Made by a program: the position numbers and the translations under genes. From the IMG/VR virus record IMGVR_UViG_3300045256_000126, positions 1-33,238 of that record: a stretch of DNA of 33,238 nt, one strand, 5' to 3'. Within the stretch, counting starts at the first letter, position 1; each line of letters opens with the position of its first letter. This stretch comes from a virus. This document shows positions 8,311 to 15,764 of this stretch, piece by piece. Below the pieces are notes generated by a model. That model worked only from the letters and a program-made list of their open reading frames with translations, was not told where the DNA came from and did not search any database.

Positions 8311-8333
8311 GCTGCTCTCGAAAGGGGAGCAGC
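8311..8333 (+). promoter_or_regulatory. Stem-loop in the scaffold gene leader
   Basis: GCTGCTCTC and GGGGAGCAGC form a stem of about nine pairs (one G-U) around a GAAA loop, 13 bases before the scaffold ATG. An extended -10-like TGTTAGGAT lies immediately upstream (8302-8310). No T-tract follows, so it is more likely a leader hairpin than a terminator. Confidence 0.4.
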
Positions 8334-8346
8334 CAGGAGATCCAGG

Positions 8347-9654
8347 ATGCCCCCGGAGAAGGATGAGTCACTGAGAGACGTAATCGTCTCGGCTTTCAAG
8401 GAGAGTTCGGAGAAAGCAGGGTCCACGTCAGAGACATCGAAGCCGCAGGACGCGGCTACTACAGCTGAACCCACGCAAACCTCCGAGCCCCCTAAGCAGA
8501 CGACTGCGCCTCAGAACAAAACGCAGAAGGCTGACGATAAGTCTGCCGCTGCACCCGCCGGCACCGGGTCGGACAAGGACGACAAGTCAGGGACTGGTAA
8601 GACACCAGCAGACCCGAAAGACGACAAGTCCAAATCCGGCAAGGACGGCAAGGCAGACGATCTGCCTGATAACCGCTCGATTGATCCTCCGGCTCGCTGG
8701 ACCAAGCAGGAGAAGGAGGAATGGGCCAAGCTCGATGCCCTGCGCCAGCAGCATCCAGAGCTTGCCGAGCATGTCGCGCATGTCCAGCGCATCCTCTCGA
8801 CGCGCAACAAGTCGCTGGAAGCTGACTACACCAAGAAGATGATGGAGCTCGCCGGCGAGCGGAACCGTTATCAGGCGCTGGAAAAGCTCTTCGCTCCTCG
8901 TCGTCAGTTTTGGGCCGCGAACGGCACGAATGAGATCCAGGTGCTCGAACAGCTCCTGGCTTATGCCGACATCGCCAATCGCGACCCCCTTGAGTTTATC
9001 GGGCTGTTTGCACGTCAGAGAGGGCTTGATCTGGCGCGCCTGTTCGCTCCCCAGGGTACGGCTCCGCAACACGCGCAGGTTACGGCGCCGGCTGCGCAAC
9101 CCAATGGCAGCGATCCCGCGGCGTCCCAATCCGCTCAGGCCGTGCATCCAGATGTCCTTGCACATCTCGAAGAGATGGGGCGGAGACAAGGTTTGCTAGA
9201 GCAGTTTGCGATGCGGCAGATCAATGCCGAGCGTGAGCGGGAAGCCGCTCAGGCTCAGGCATGGCAGTCTGCCGCCGCGCAAGAATACGAGGCGTTCGTC
9301 AACGCACAGGATGAGCACGGGAACCTCAAGTACCCGTTCTTCAACGACGTGCGTCAGACGATGGCCCAGCTGATGGCTGCGGGCACTGCCGCCACGCTCG
9401 AAGACGCATACGACAAGGCCGTTTTCCTGCTGCCGGACACGAGGCAGAAGCTGCTTGAGAGTCAGGAGATCGCACGGCGCCGCAAAGAGGAAGCGGACCG
9501 CATCGCTGAGGCGGAACGCGCCAAGCGAGCGGGAGCCAGTGTGACTGCGAGCAGCGCGCCTTTGCATGTGCCGCCGGCTGAGACGGGCACCTTGACCTTG
9601 CGTCAAGAGCTTGAGCGTGCGTTCGCAGCTCAACGCAGTGGTCAGCGCTTTTGA
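8347..9654 (+). CDS. Scaffold-like protein
   Basis: A 435-residue hydrophilic protein placed directly before the capsid gene. Residues 1-110 are disordered and rich in Ser, Thr, Lys, Asp and Pro. About residues 110-180 are helical (WTKQEKEEWAKLDAL and following). Residues 220-265 are Ala/Gln/Pro-rich, and the C-terminal 150 residues are coiled-coil, rich in Arg, Glu and Ala. This composition and position fit a scaffolding protein that directs prohead assembly. The start ATG at 8347 has AGGAG seven bases upstream. No catalytic motif is visible, so a protease-scaffold fusion is unlikely. Confidence 0.65.
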   Translation: MPPEKDESLRDVIVSAFKESSEKAGSTSETSKPQDAATTAEPTQTSEPPKQTTAPQNKTQKADDKSAAAPAGTGSDKDDKSGTGKTPADPKDDKSKSGKDGKADDLPDNRSIDPPARWTKQEKEEWAKLDALRQQHPELAEHVAHVQRILSTRNKSLEADYTKKMMELAGERNRYQALEKLFAPRRQFWAANGTNEIQVLEQLLAYADIANRDPLEFIGLFARQRGLDLARLFAPQGTAPQHAQVTAPAAQPNGSDPAASQSAQAVHPDVLAHLEEMGRRQGLLEQFAMRQINAEREREAAQAQAWQSAAAQEYEAFVNAQDEHGNLKYPFFNDVRQTMAQLMAAGTAATLEDAYDKAVFLLPDTRQKLLESQEIARRRKEEADRIAEAERAKRAGASVTASSAPLHVPPAETGTLTLRQELERAFAAQRSGQRF

Positions 9655-9999
9655 ACATTTGACTGGTCGCGGCTCCCGGCGTAATGTGCGCCGATCTGAG
9701 TCGTGACCAGCAACTCTTCATGCCGAGACGATATCCAGCTCCTGAACACGCGGCGAGGAACCTGTGCTACAATGGGCGCGTGATCTGCTAGGCTTGACAA
9801 CCCCGCAGGCTCACTATATGAACACGCACAGCTTGGCTCACCAAGCGACGCGCCGAAAGGCGCGATGTGCTCCCCCGGCGGCGGCTGGGATATGAGCCCT
9901 CCAAACGCACTTCTCCACCGATCGCGTTTGTTTGAGGGCTGACTATATCGTCTCCAAAACCTACGCGATCATGTTGAACCCGTGGTTTTGGAGTGAATC
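9655..9999 (+). ncRNA. Structured leader region before the major capsid gene
   Basis: This 345-base stretch holds no convincing gene but several stem-loops. They are CTGGTC/GACCAG (9663-9668, 9705-9710) enclosing CGGCG/CGCCG; GCTTGG-CTCA-CCAAGC (9831-9846); CGCGCC-GAAA-GGCGCG (9849-9864); AGCCCTC plus CAAACGC paired with GCGTTTG plus GAGGGCT (9895-9908 with 9924-9940, TTT bulge); and CTCCAAAACC/GGTTTTGGAG (9952-9961 with 9984-9993). An extended -10-like TGCTACAAT (9765-9773) and a TTGACA...TATATG pair (9794-9820, 15-base spacer) are possible promoters. Two tiny ORFs (from ATGs at 9720 and 9819) lack good ribosome-binding sites. Whether it is a leader RNA or a DNA element is inference. Confidence 0.5.
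9952..9993 (+). promoter_or_regulatory. Hairpin sequestering the capsid ribosome-binding site
   Basis: A perfect 10-base inverted repeat (CTCCAAAACC and GGTTTTGGAG, 22-base loop) includes the GGAG that is the only Shine-Dalgarno for the capsid ATG at 10000. An identical CTCCAAA at 9899-9905, inside the preceding stem-loop, could pair with the same TTTGGAG. Two mutually exclusive folds are therefore possible. Confidence 0.55.
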
Positions 10000-11204
10000 A
10001 TGCCATCACCCAACCTCGACGAGATGAAGTCCGCTTAGGTCTCGTAACCGGGTGAAGTCGGTGAACCGCTCATTGAGCAAACACCGAGCCAAGCCGCATA
10101 TGGAACGCGTGATCGCGTGAGGGATGCGGAAGGTGTAACGACTAGGGTCCGCGCGAAAGCAGTAATGACCCCACGAGCCCCCGGCGCCGGAATGGCGAAG
10201 ATATAGTCTGATCTATCTCGCGAGAGATAGAAGCGCGGATAAAGAGCCGCGCGATAACACAATGCACGACAACCACGCTCCGCAATCGGAGCGGCAAGCT
10301 CGCTGATAACGTCACGCAGCAGACTGCGCTCCTCTTCCGACTGAGAGAGCGCGAGAATGTGCGGCCCGTCTCCGGCGGACGCATCATCACGGAGGAATTG
10401 GCATACGCCGAGAACTCCACCTACCGGCGCTATAGCGGTTACGAACCGCTCGACATCGCGCCGAGCGACGTGTTCACGGCAGCCGAGTTCTCGTTGAAGC
10501 AGGCGGCCGTGGCGGTCATGATCTCCGGCCTCGAGATGCTGCAGAACGCATCCGATGAGGAGGTCATCGATCTGCTTGAGGCGCGCATCAAGAACGCCCA
10601 GGACACGATGGTCAACAACCTCAGTGCCGACATCTATTCGGACGGCACTGCGGATGGTGGCCGGCAGATCGGCGGTCTGCAGCTTCTCGTGGCTGATGCC
10701 GGTACCGGTACTGTCGGTGGTATCAACTCCAGCACCTTCCCCTTCTGGCAGAACACTGTCTACGACTTCTCTGTCAATGCGCTGGTGCCGGGTGTGTCGA
10801 CCATCCAGCAGGCGATGAACACCCTGTATCTGAGCCTGTGCCGCAACCGCGACAAGCCTGACCTGATCGTCGCTGACAACACCTACTACGGCTACTACTG
10901 GGCCTCGCTCCAGGCGCAACAGCGCTTCAGTAATGAGAAGTTGGCTGCGGCCGGCTTCGATAACCTGAAGTTCATGGGCGCTGACGTGGTGCCTGATGGC
11001 GGTGTCGGCGGTGATGCACCGGCGGCGCATATGTACTTTCTCAACACAAACTACATCTCGTTCCGTCCTCATCGGGCTCGCAACATGGTCCCGCTGAATC
11101 CGGATCGGTATTCCACCAACCAGGACGCCATGGTGAAGATCATCGCTTTCGCCGGCAACATGACCGTGCGGAATCGGAAGCTTCAGGGCGTCATCGTCGC
11201 GTAA
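10000..11204 (+). CDS. Major capsid protein, split by a group I intron
   Basis: Exon 1 is 10000-10025 and exon 2 is 10265-11204; the spliced product has 321 residues. It begins MPSPNLDEI-TTTTLRNRSG, the expected N-terminus of this capsid family. The sequence ENVRPVSGGRIITEEL, then YAENSTYRRYSGYE and ISGLEMLQN, belongs to the N-terminal half of a HK97-fold capsid protein; ARNMVPLNPDRYSTNQDA lies near the end. The Shine-Dalgarno GGAG (9990-9993) is inside a stem-loop. Without splicing, translation from the ATG ends after 12 codons at a TAG inside the intron (10036-10038). The exon 2 frame is open upstream of 10265 only briefly. It forms the icosahedral shell together with the scaffold encoded just upstream. 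Confidence 0.9.
10026..10264 (+). ncRNA. Group I self-splicing intron, 239 nt
   Basis: P1 pairs exon ACGAGAT (10019-10025) with the internal guide GTCTCGT (10039-10045), leaving the required U-G wobble at the 5' splice site. The R element GACTA (10140-10144) pairs with TAGTC (10204-10208) of the S element AAGATATAGTC (10198-10208) to form P7. After it comes CTATCTC-GCGA-GAGATAG (10213-10230), a P9-type hairpin with a GNRA loop, then GCGCGG/CCGCGC. The intron ends in G10264. Ligation restores DEITTTTLRN in frame. There is no room for an endonuclease gene. In vivo splicing is not shown by sequence alone, but the fit is close. Confidence 0.9.
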
Positions 11205-11216
11205 GGAGGAAGTCAG

Positions 11217-11717
11217 ATGCCTCACAACTGGGTCATCACTGATACCGGCATCGGGGTCCAGGCTATCGAGGACACCGATACCGTTCAGCGGCATCAGCTC
11301 GGTACGATTGTCCGCGCTGAGCACCGCACCTACGGCGGCGCCGAGTTCATCTACCTGAAGGGCGTCGCTTCGACGGTAGTGGGCTCCCTGGTCGACTACG
11401 ATCCGTTCCTGGCGACCACTGCGCTGGCGCCGGCAACGGGTGGTGTCGGTCCGGTGGCGGTGGCCATGTCTGCGAATGTGGCCAACCAGTTCGGCTGGTA
11501 CTGCATCGCAGGCACGGTCCCGGTCAAGGCGCCGAACGCCATGACCCCAGGCGCCGATGTGTTCTCGCTCGCAGCCACGCCGGGCAGCGTCGATGACGCG
11601 GCTGTGGCCGGCGAACAGATTCTTGGCGCGAAGGTGGCCGCGACGACCGGCAACCCGTCCACGGGTCTCGGGCTGATTACGATCAATCGGCCGTTCCACC
11701 AGGGTCAGATTACCTGA
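11217..11717 (+). CDS. Probable head decoration/stabilisation protein
   Basis: A 166-residue protein right after the capsid gene with AGGAGG at the ideal distance. It is beta-rich and low in charge: MPHNWVITDTGIGVQAI near the start, YGGAEFIYLKGVASTVVGSL and then YDPF in the middle, and several Gly/Ala stretches. This profile and position match the small capsid-decoration-type proteins that follow many podovirus capsid genes. The role is inferred from position and composition; no catalytic motif is present. Confidence 0.55.
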   Translation: MPHNWVITDTGIGVQAIEDTDTVQRHQLGTIVRAEHRTYGGAEFIYLKGVASTVVGSLVDYDPFLATTALAPATGGVGPVAVAMSANVANQFGWYCIAGTVPVKAPNAMTPGADVFSLAATPGSVDDAAVAGEQILGAKVAATTGNPSTGLGLITINRPFHQGQIT

Positions 11718-11724
11718 TCTGAGA

Positions 11725-11747
11725 GCGCGGGGGCGTCACCCCCGCGC
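11725..11747 (+). terminator. GC-rich hairpin downstream of the capsid/decoration genes
   Basis: GCGCGGGGG and CCCCCGCGC form a perfect nine-pair stem with a CGTCA loop, seven bases after the stop codon. There is no T-tract after it. It may attenuate transcription or protect the abundant capsid mRNA from 3' decay rather than act as a full intrinsic terminator. Confidence 0.45.
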
Positions 11748-11776
11748 CCGCCCCATCCTCAAATCGGAGTACCACT

Positions 11777-12142
11777 ATGGCTCGTATGGAATCAATCATG
11801 CGCCTCGGTCTCCCGGCCGAGCTCGCCAAGCACCTGTACGGCACGGTCAACCTCGCGCAGACCGCTGCCGGCAACTCCCAGAGTACCGCCGCGGCGCTGT
11901 CGGGGGATGTGTGTCTCTTGCGTACGGTGGGCGCTTCGGCAGGCGTGATCTTGCCGGCCGACATGGCGATCAGCGACTGCAAGATCATCATCAACGGAGG
12001 GGCCAACGCGCTCGCCATCTATCCGCCAACCGGCGGCCAGATGAACAATGCATCTGCCAATGCCGCGTATTCATTGGCGGTTGGCAAGGGTGCCTTCGTG
12101 TTCAGGGCTGGTCTCACCGACTTCCTGGTGGTCGCGGTTTAA
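11777..12142 (+). CDS. Small virion-associated hypothetical protein
   Basis: A 121-residue, Ala/Gly-rich, mostly beta protein with a GGAG Shine-Dalgarno. It contains GNSQSTAAALSGDVCLLRTV (about residues 32-51) and GGANALAIYPPTGGQMNN (about 74-91). Proteins with the pattern -NALAIYPPTGGxIN are frequent among capsid genes of tailed phages, where they are described as virion structural or hypothetical. The likely role is a head accessory protein, by position only. Confidence 0.6.
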   Translation: MARMESIMRLGLPAELAKHLYGTVNLAQTAAGNSQSTAAALSGDVCLLRTVGASAGVILPADMAISDCKIIINGGANALAIYPPTGGQMNNASANAAYSLAVGKGAFVFRAGLTDFLVVAV

Positions 12143-12158
12143 CGAAAGGTGCTCTGTC

Positions 12159-13004
12159 ATGAGTGGATTGGAAATCACTACGCAGTTCACGCGCGATTTC
12201 AATATCGGTGAGCTGCCCGACGACTACATATCGCGCGAGCGCAAGCCTCCGCACTCCGGCCGTACGTTCGCGCAGTTCTTCACTGCTGACGTGCAGGATC
12301 TTGCGGCGACGGCGGCGAAGGGCCGCCCTGTCGTACGCCAGGTCGAGATGGTCCGCGTCTATATTCCTGGCGACCGCAACAATGTGGTCGAGCGGAGGGT
12401 TAAGGAGGCCGACAAGATCCAGTATGCGAAGGAGTACGCCGCATTCAAGAAGGTCGAGGAGTTCGTACCCGAAGGCACGCGCCTGGAGCATTGGCCTATC
12501 CTCAATCGGGCTCAGGTGATCGACCTGAAGTACCTCAACATCTGGACTGTCGAGGATCTGGCCAATCTCTCCGACGACCGCATCATGGCCATCGGTCCCG
12601 GTGGCCGCCAGCTCGTCAAGCACGCCAAGGCGTTTCTCGAAACGGCTGCCAAGGGAGCGGTCCCGGCGCAGCTCGTGGCTGAGAACGAGCAACTGCAGAA
12701 CAAGGTGGTGCTGCTGCAGAATCAGCTCACCGAGATGATGCGGAAGATGGAGACAATGGCACGCAAACTGCACATGGATACGAGCGCGCTGCCGGACCCG
12801 TTGCTCGATGTCAGGGTCGCGGCCGAAGCTCAGAGCGGCGCGGTGGTCAAGGTCGACATTCCGCCCGACTATCGCTCGCTCTCCTTCCAGAAGCTGCGCC
12901 AGATCGTGGTTCAGTTCTCGGCGCATCCGCCTCAGAACAAGGAGGAGGCCATCGAGCAGATCGAGGAGTACAAGGCCAATCTCACCGCGCTGCGCGCGGC
13001 GTGA
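12159..13004 (+). CDS. Hypothetical virion-region protein with helix-hairpin-helix-like segment and coiled coil
   Basis: A 281-residue protein starting MSGLEITTQFTRDFNIGEL, with AAAGG nine bases upstream of the ATG. Residues 110-168 resemble tandem helix-hairpin-helix units (LKYLNIWTVEDLANLSDDRI, then MAIGPGGRQLVKHAKAFLE), which usually contact nucleic acid or protein. About 173-210 is a coiled coil (ENEQLQNKVVLLQNQLTEMM). The C-terminal part ends in a helical tail. It sits between head and adaptor genes. Equivalent genes occur in podovirus genomes with no assigned role; a head-completion or DNA-contacting function is a guess. Confidence 0.65.
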   Translation: MSGLEITTQFTRDFNIGELPDDYISRERKPPHSGRTFAQFFTADVQDLAATAAKGRPVVRQVEMVRVYIPGDRNNVVERRVKEADKIQYAKEYAAFKKVEEFVPEGTRLEHWPILNRAQVIDLKYLNIWTVEDLANLSDDRIMAIGPGGRQLVKHAKAFLETAAKGAVPAQLVAENEQLQNKVVLLQNQLTEMMRKMETMARKLHMDTSALPDPLLDVRVAAEAQSGAVVKVDIPPDYRSLSFQKLRQIVVQFSAHPPQNKEEAIEQIEEYKANLTALRAA

Positions 13005-13015
13005 GGTAAACACTC

Positions 13016-13729
13016 ATGCCCCGCAGTCTCCTGGAGATGACCAAGGCGGCGATGCGTGACAGCGGTATCACGCCGCCGTCCGTCATTGTGGGTAGTACTG
13101 ACGAATTGGCACAGCAGTTGCTGGGCATCGCCAATACTACCGGCAATGAGATCACCGAACGCGGTGACTGGGAAGTGCTCAAGAGTGAAGCCACCTTCGC
13201 GGCGATTGCTCCCGAGCAGCAGTTCATCTTGCGCACGCAGTTCACGGACTTCGACCACATCATTGCGGAAACGATGTGGAACCGGACGCGTCAGACGCGT
13301 GTCATGGGTCCGCTCACGCCACAGACGTGGCAGCGGCTGAAAGCAACCACTGTTTCACCGGCCGCTCTCTACTGCCGTATTCGTGGCGGTGCTCTGCTGT
13401 TGATGGGCGATTACACTGCCGGTGACACGCTCGCTTTCGAGTACGTCAGCAATAAATGGGCCTCGAACTCTGCCGGCGTGGCGTTCTTCACCGAGTTCCA
13501 GAACGACACGGACACCGTTCGCTTCGACGACGAGCTCATGGTGCTCGGCATACGGTGGCGGTTCTTCCGCGAAAACGGCCTCGAGTACGGTGAGGCATTC
13601 CGCATGTACGAGGAGCGCCTGCACTTGCGCGGCAGCAAGGACATTCCGCGCGAGACATTATCCATGAACCGCACGCCGCGGACCGATCTCGGGACCGGCT
13701 TCATCCCCGAAGGCAACTGGAACCAGTAA
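13016..13729 (+). CDS. Head-tail adaptor-like structural protein
   Basis: A 237-residue protein, 11 bp after the preceding gene. It begins with a helical MPRSLLEMTKAAMRDSGI and has a beta domain (YCRIRGGALLLMGDYTAGDT) followed by FEYVSNKWA. It ends with helices (ENGLEYGEAFRMYEERL). This helix-beta-helix layout, size and position between capsid and gp10-like genes fit the adaptor (gp4/gp11-like) proteins that dock on the portal in podoviruses. No enzymatic motif is visible. Confidence 0.6.
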   Translation: MPRSLLEMTKAAMRDSGITPPSVIVGSTDELAQQLLGIANTTGNEITERGDWEVLKSEATFAAIAPEQQFILRTQFTDFDHIIAETMWNRTRQTRVMGPLTPQTWQRLKATTVSPAALYCRIRGGALLLMGDYTAGDTLAFEYVSNKWASNSAGVAFFTEFQNDTDTVRFDDELMVLGIRWRFFRENGLEYGEAFRMYEERLHLRGSKDIPRETLSMNRTPRTDLGTGFIPEGNWNQ

Positions 13730-13740
13730 GGAGTATGACG

Positions 13741-14136
13741 ATGAATGCTCGTGTCCCTCCGCAGATCATGGCGCAACTGCTCGCACAAGGCGGTGCACCC
13801 GGCGCGGGCGGCCCGCCCATGCCGCCTCCCGGTGCCCCTCCAGCCGGCGCCATGCCGCCTCCTGGCGGTCCTCCTGGCGCCATGCCGCCTCCCGGCGGTC
13901 ATCCGGGCGCTGGCGGCCCGCCGCCCGGTGCCGGAGCTCCCCCCGCTGCGCCGGGTGCCCCCATGGACCCCGGTCAGGCCATCCAGATCCTGCAGCAGTT
14001 CGGCATCACCGAAGCCGCCTTCCCGCTGCTGGCGCAGGCCGTCGATACGATCAAGATGGCGCTGACGGGAGGGGGAGGGGGAGGGGGAGGGCCGCCACCG
14101 GCGGGCGCGGGCGGACCGCCAGTGTCTCCCATGTGA
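13741..14136 (+). CDS. Gly/Pro-rich low-complexity protein
   Basis: A 131-residue protein. The ATG at 13741 is favoured over 13735 because GGAG lies seven bases before it. Residues 18-78 are collagen-like Gly-Pro-Pro/Ala-Pro repeats (PPPGGPPGAMPPPGGHPGAG). A short helical module follows (PGQAIQILQQFGITEAAFPL, about 81-100), then a run of eight glycines and a further Pro/Gly tail. The repeats also make repeated DNA. It may be a flexible linker or head-tail accessory protein. The short helical segment is the only part likely to fold. Confidence 0.6.
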   Translation: MNARVPPQIMAQLLAQGGAPGAGGPPMPPPGAPPAGAMPPPGGPPGAMPPPGGHPGAGGPPPGAGAPPAAPGAPMDPGQAIQILQQFGITEAAFPLLAQAVDTIKMALTGGGGGGGGPPPAGAGGPPVSPM

Positions 14137-14183
14137 GACAAGTGAGCATTGGCCGGCTTAACGTAAAAGTTATGAGACACTAA

Positions 14184-15764
14184 ATGCGTTCTCCTGCCCG
14201 CCGCAAACAGCTCCGCCGCCCCGTCACCATCACCCGCCAGCCGTTGCAGCGGACGGCGGGGCGGCGCGTTGCGCGTCCCTTTACACTGCCATCGCCTGTG
14301 GGCGGCTTGAATGCGCGTGATGGCTTGGCCGCCATGCGCTCGAACGATGCGGTGATCCTTGACAATTGGTTCCCGCAGCAGCGCAGTGTCATCTCGCGGC
14401 CGGGGTATAGCCAGCATTGCGACACAGGCGAATCCGGCACGGTCAAGACGCTCGTGCAGTACGAGGCCGGGATCGTGCAGCATCTGCTGGCTGCGGTCAG
14501 CGGCAAGATCTACAACGTCACAACCGGCACGCCATCCTCGCTGGCAACCGGACTCGGCTCCGACAACTGGGTGACATCGGAGCTCGGCAACCTGCTTTTT
14601 CTGGTCAACGGGGTCGACGTGGTGAAGTCATATAACGGCTCCACCATCGCCAATCCGGCGTTCACCGGCGTGACGCTGAGCAATCTGAATTTCATTACGA
14701 CCTACAAGAAGCGCCTGTTCTTCGTCGAGAAGAACAGCAAATCCATGTGGTATGGCGGGATCGGCTCCGTGGCGGGAGCGCTGACCCAGTTCAATTTCTC
14801 GACTGCCGTGCAGACCAGTGGCAACCTGATGTTGCTCGGAGCCATTCATGGCGATGGCGGCGATGGCGGCTCAGATGACATTTTCGTGGCGGTGTTCGAG
14901 GGCGGCACTGTTGTGGCATACACCGGCTCCGATCCGGGCGACGCCAACAGCTGGGCCTTGCTGGGCGTCTTTCACATAGGGCGACCCTTGTCCCGGTTCG
15001 GCATCCTCAACGCCGGCGACGATCTCTACATCCTCACATCCCGCGGTTATGAGCCTATTGCGCGCATGGTGCGATCCGGCCTGGTGGCAGAGCAGTCCAG
15101 ACTGCTGTCTGACAGAATCCAGCTTGCGGTCAGCGAGGAGATCCAGTCGGTCGGGAACAATGACGACTGGAAATTCCACCTGTACGCGCCAGGGCAGATG
15201 TTCATCGTGACGATACCGCGCGTGGGGACAGCTCGTCGCCATCACGTGCGCAACATCAATACTGGCCGCTGGTGCCGCTTCACCGAGTTGCCTGCATTCT
15301 CCTGGAGCATGCTGGGCAATAGCTGTTTTTTCGGCTCGAACGATGGTGTCGTATACGCTTTCGATGATGGCTCGCTCAATGATAATGGGGCCACCATCCG
15401 TTGTGATGGTCAGATTGCGTGGTCATTCTTGGGCCACCCCGGTTACGAGAAACAGATGGGCCTCATAAAGACCCTGTTTACGTCCGATGGCCAGCCATCG
15501 ACATCGATCAATGTCGGTGTCGATTTTCAGGATATCCCTATCGGCTCTTTCTCGACCGCCATCGATCCTGGCGAGTTCGCGATATGGGATGAGGCTGAGT
15601 GGGACGCTGCGTTCTGGTCTGGAGCTGCGCGGAACTTCTCTCCGTGGGTCAAGCGTAATGCGAAGGGTGACGCCATTGGCCTGCGCATCGTCGCTGATGC
15701 CTCTGAGAGCCGGATAGAGTGGCATCTGACCAAAGGATTCTATTCGCTCGGAGGTCTCCTGTGA
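14184..15764 (+). CDS. P22 gp10-like packaged DNA stabilisation / tail hub protein
   Basis: A 526-residue protein with an Arg-rich N-terminus (first 35 residues), then PSPVGGLNARDGLAAMRSND and ILDNWFPQQRSVISRPG. This opening is typical of podoviral stabilisation proteins related to P22 gp10. The remainder looks like a beta-propeller, with repeated short blades such as GKIYNVTTG, DDLYILTSRGYEP and NDGVVYAFDDGS. It would form the tail hub below the adaptor ring and plug the portal after packaging. The 47-bp gap upstream has no Shine-Dalgarno but contains TTGGCC-16-TATGAG as a possible weak promoter. Confidence 0.75.
   Translation: MRSPARRKQLRRPVTITRQPLQRTAGRRVARPFTLPSPVGGLNARDGLAAMRSNDAVILDNWFPQQRSVISRPGYSQHCDTGESGTVKTLVQYEAGIVQHLLAAVSGKIYNVTTGTPSSLATGLGSDNWVTSELGNLLFLVNGVDVVKSYNGSTIANPAFTGVTLSNLNFITTYKKRLFFVEKNSKSMWYGGIGSVAGALTQFNFSTAVQTSGNLMLLGAIHGDGGDGGSDDIFVAVFEGGTVVAYTGSDPGDANSWALLGVFHIGRPLSRFGILNAGDDLYILTSRGYEPIARMVRSGLVAEQSRLLSDRIQLAVSEEIQSVGNNDDWKFHLYAPGQMFIVTIPRVGTARRHHVRNINTGRWCRFTELPAFSWSMLGNSCFFGSNDGVVYAFDDGSLNDNGATIRCDGQIAWSFLGHPGYEKQMGLIKTLFTSDGQPSTSINVGVDFQDIPIGSFSTAIDPGEFAIWDEAEWDAAFWSGAARNFSPWVKRNAKGDAIGLRIVADASESRIEWHLTKGFYSLGGLL

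Noticed and set aside
10359-11204. Capsid gene starting at the GTG at 10359
   Set aside because: The frame upstream encodes the conserved TTTTLRNRSGKLAD sequence and joins to exon 1 through the group I intron, so this start truncates the protein.
10035-11699. A 554-codon leftward frame opposite the capsid and decoration genes
   Set aside because: It crosses the intron and two well-supported rightward genes; composition is that of an antisense shadow.
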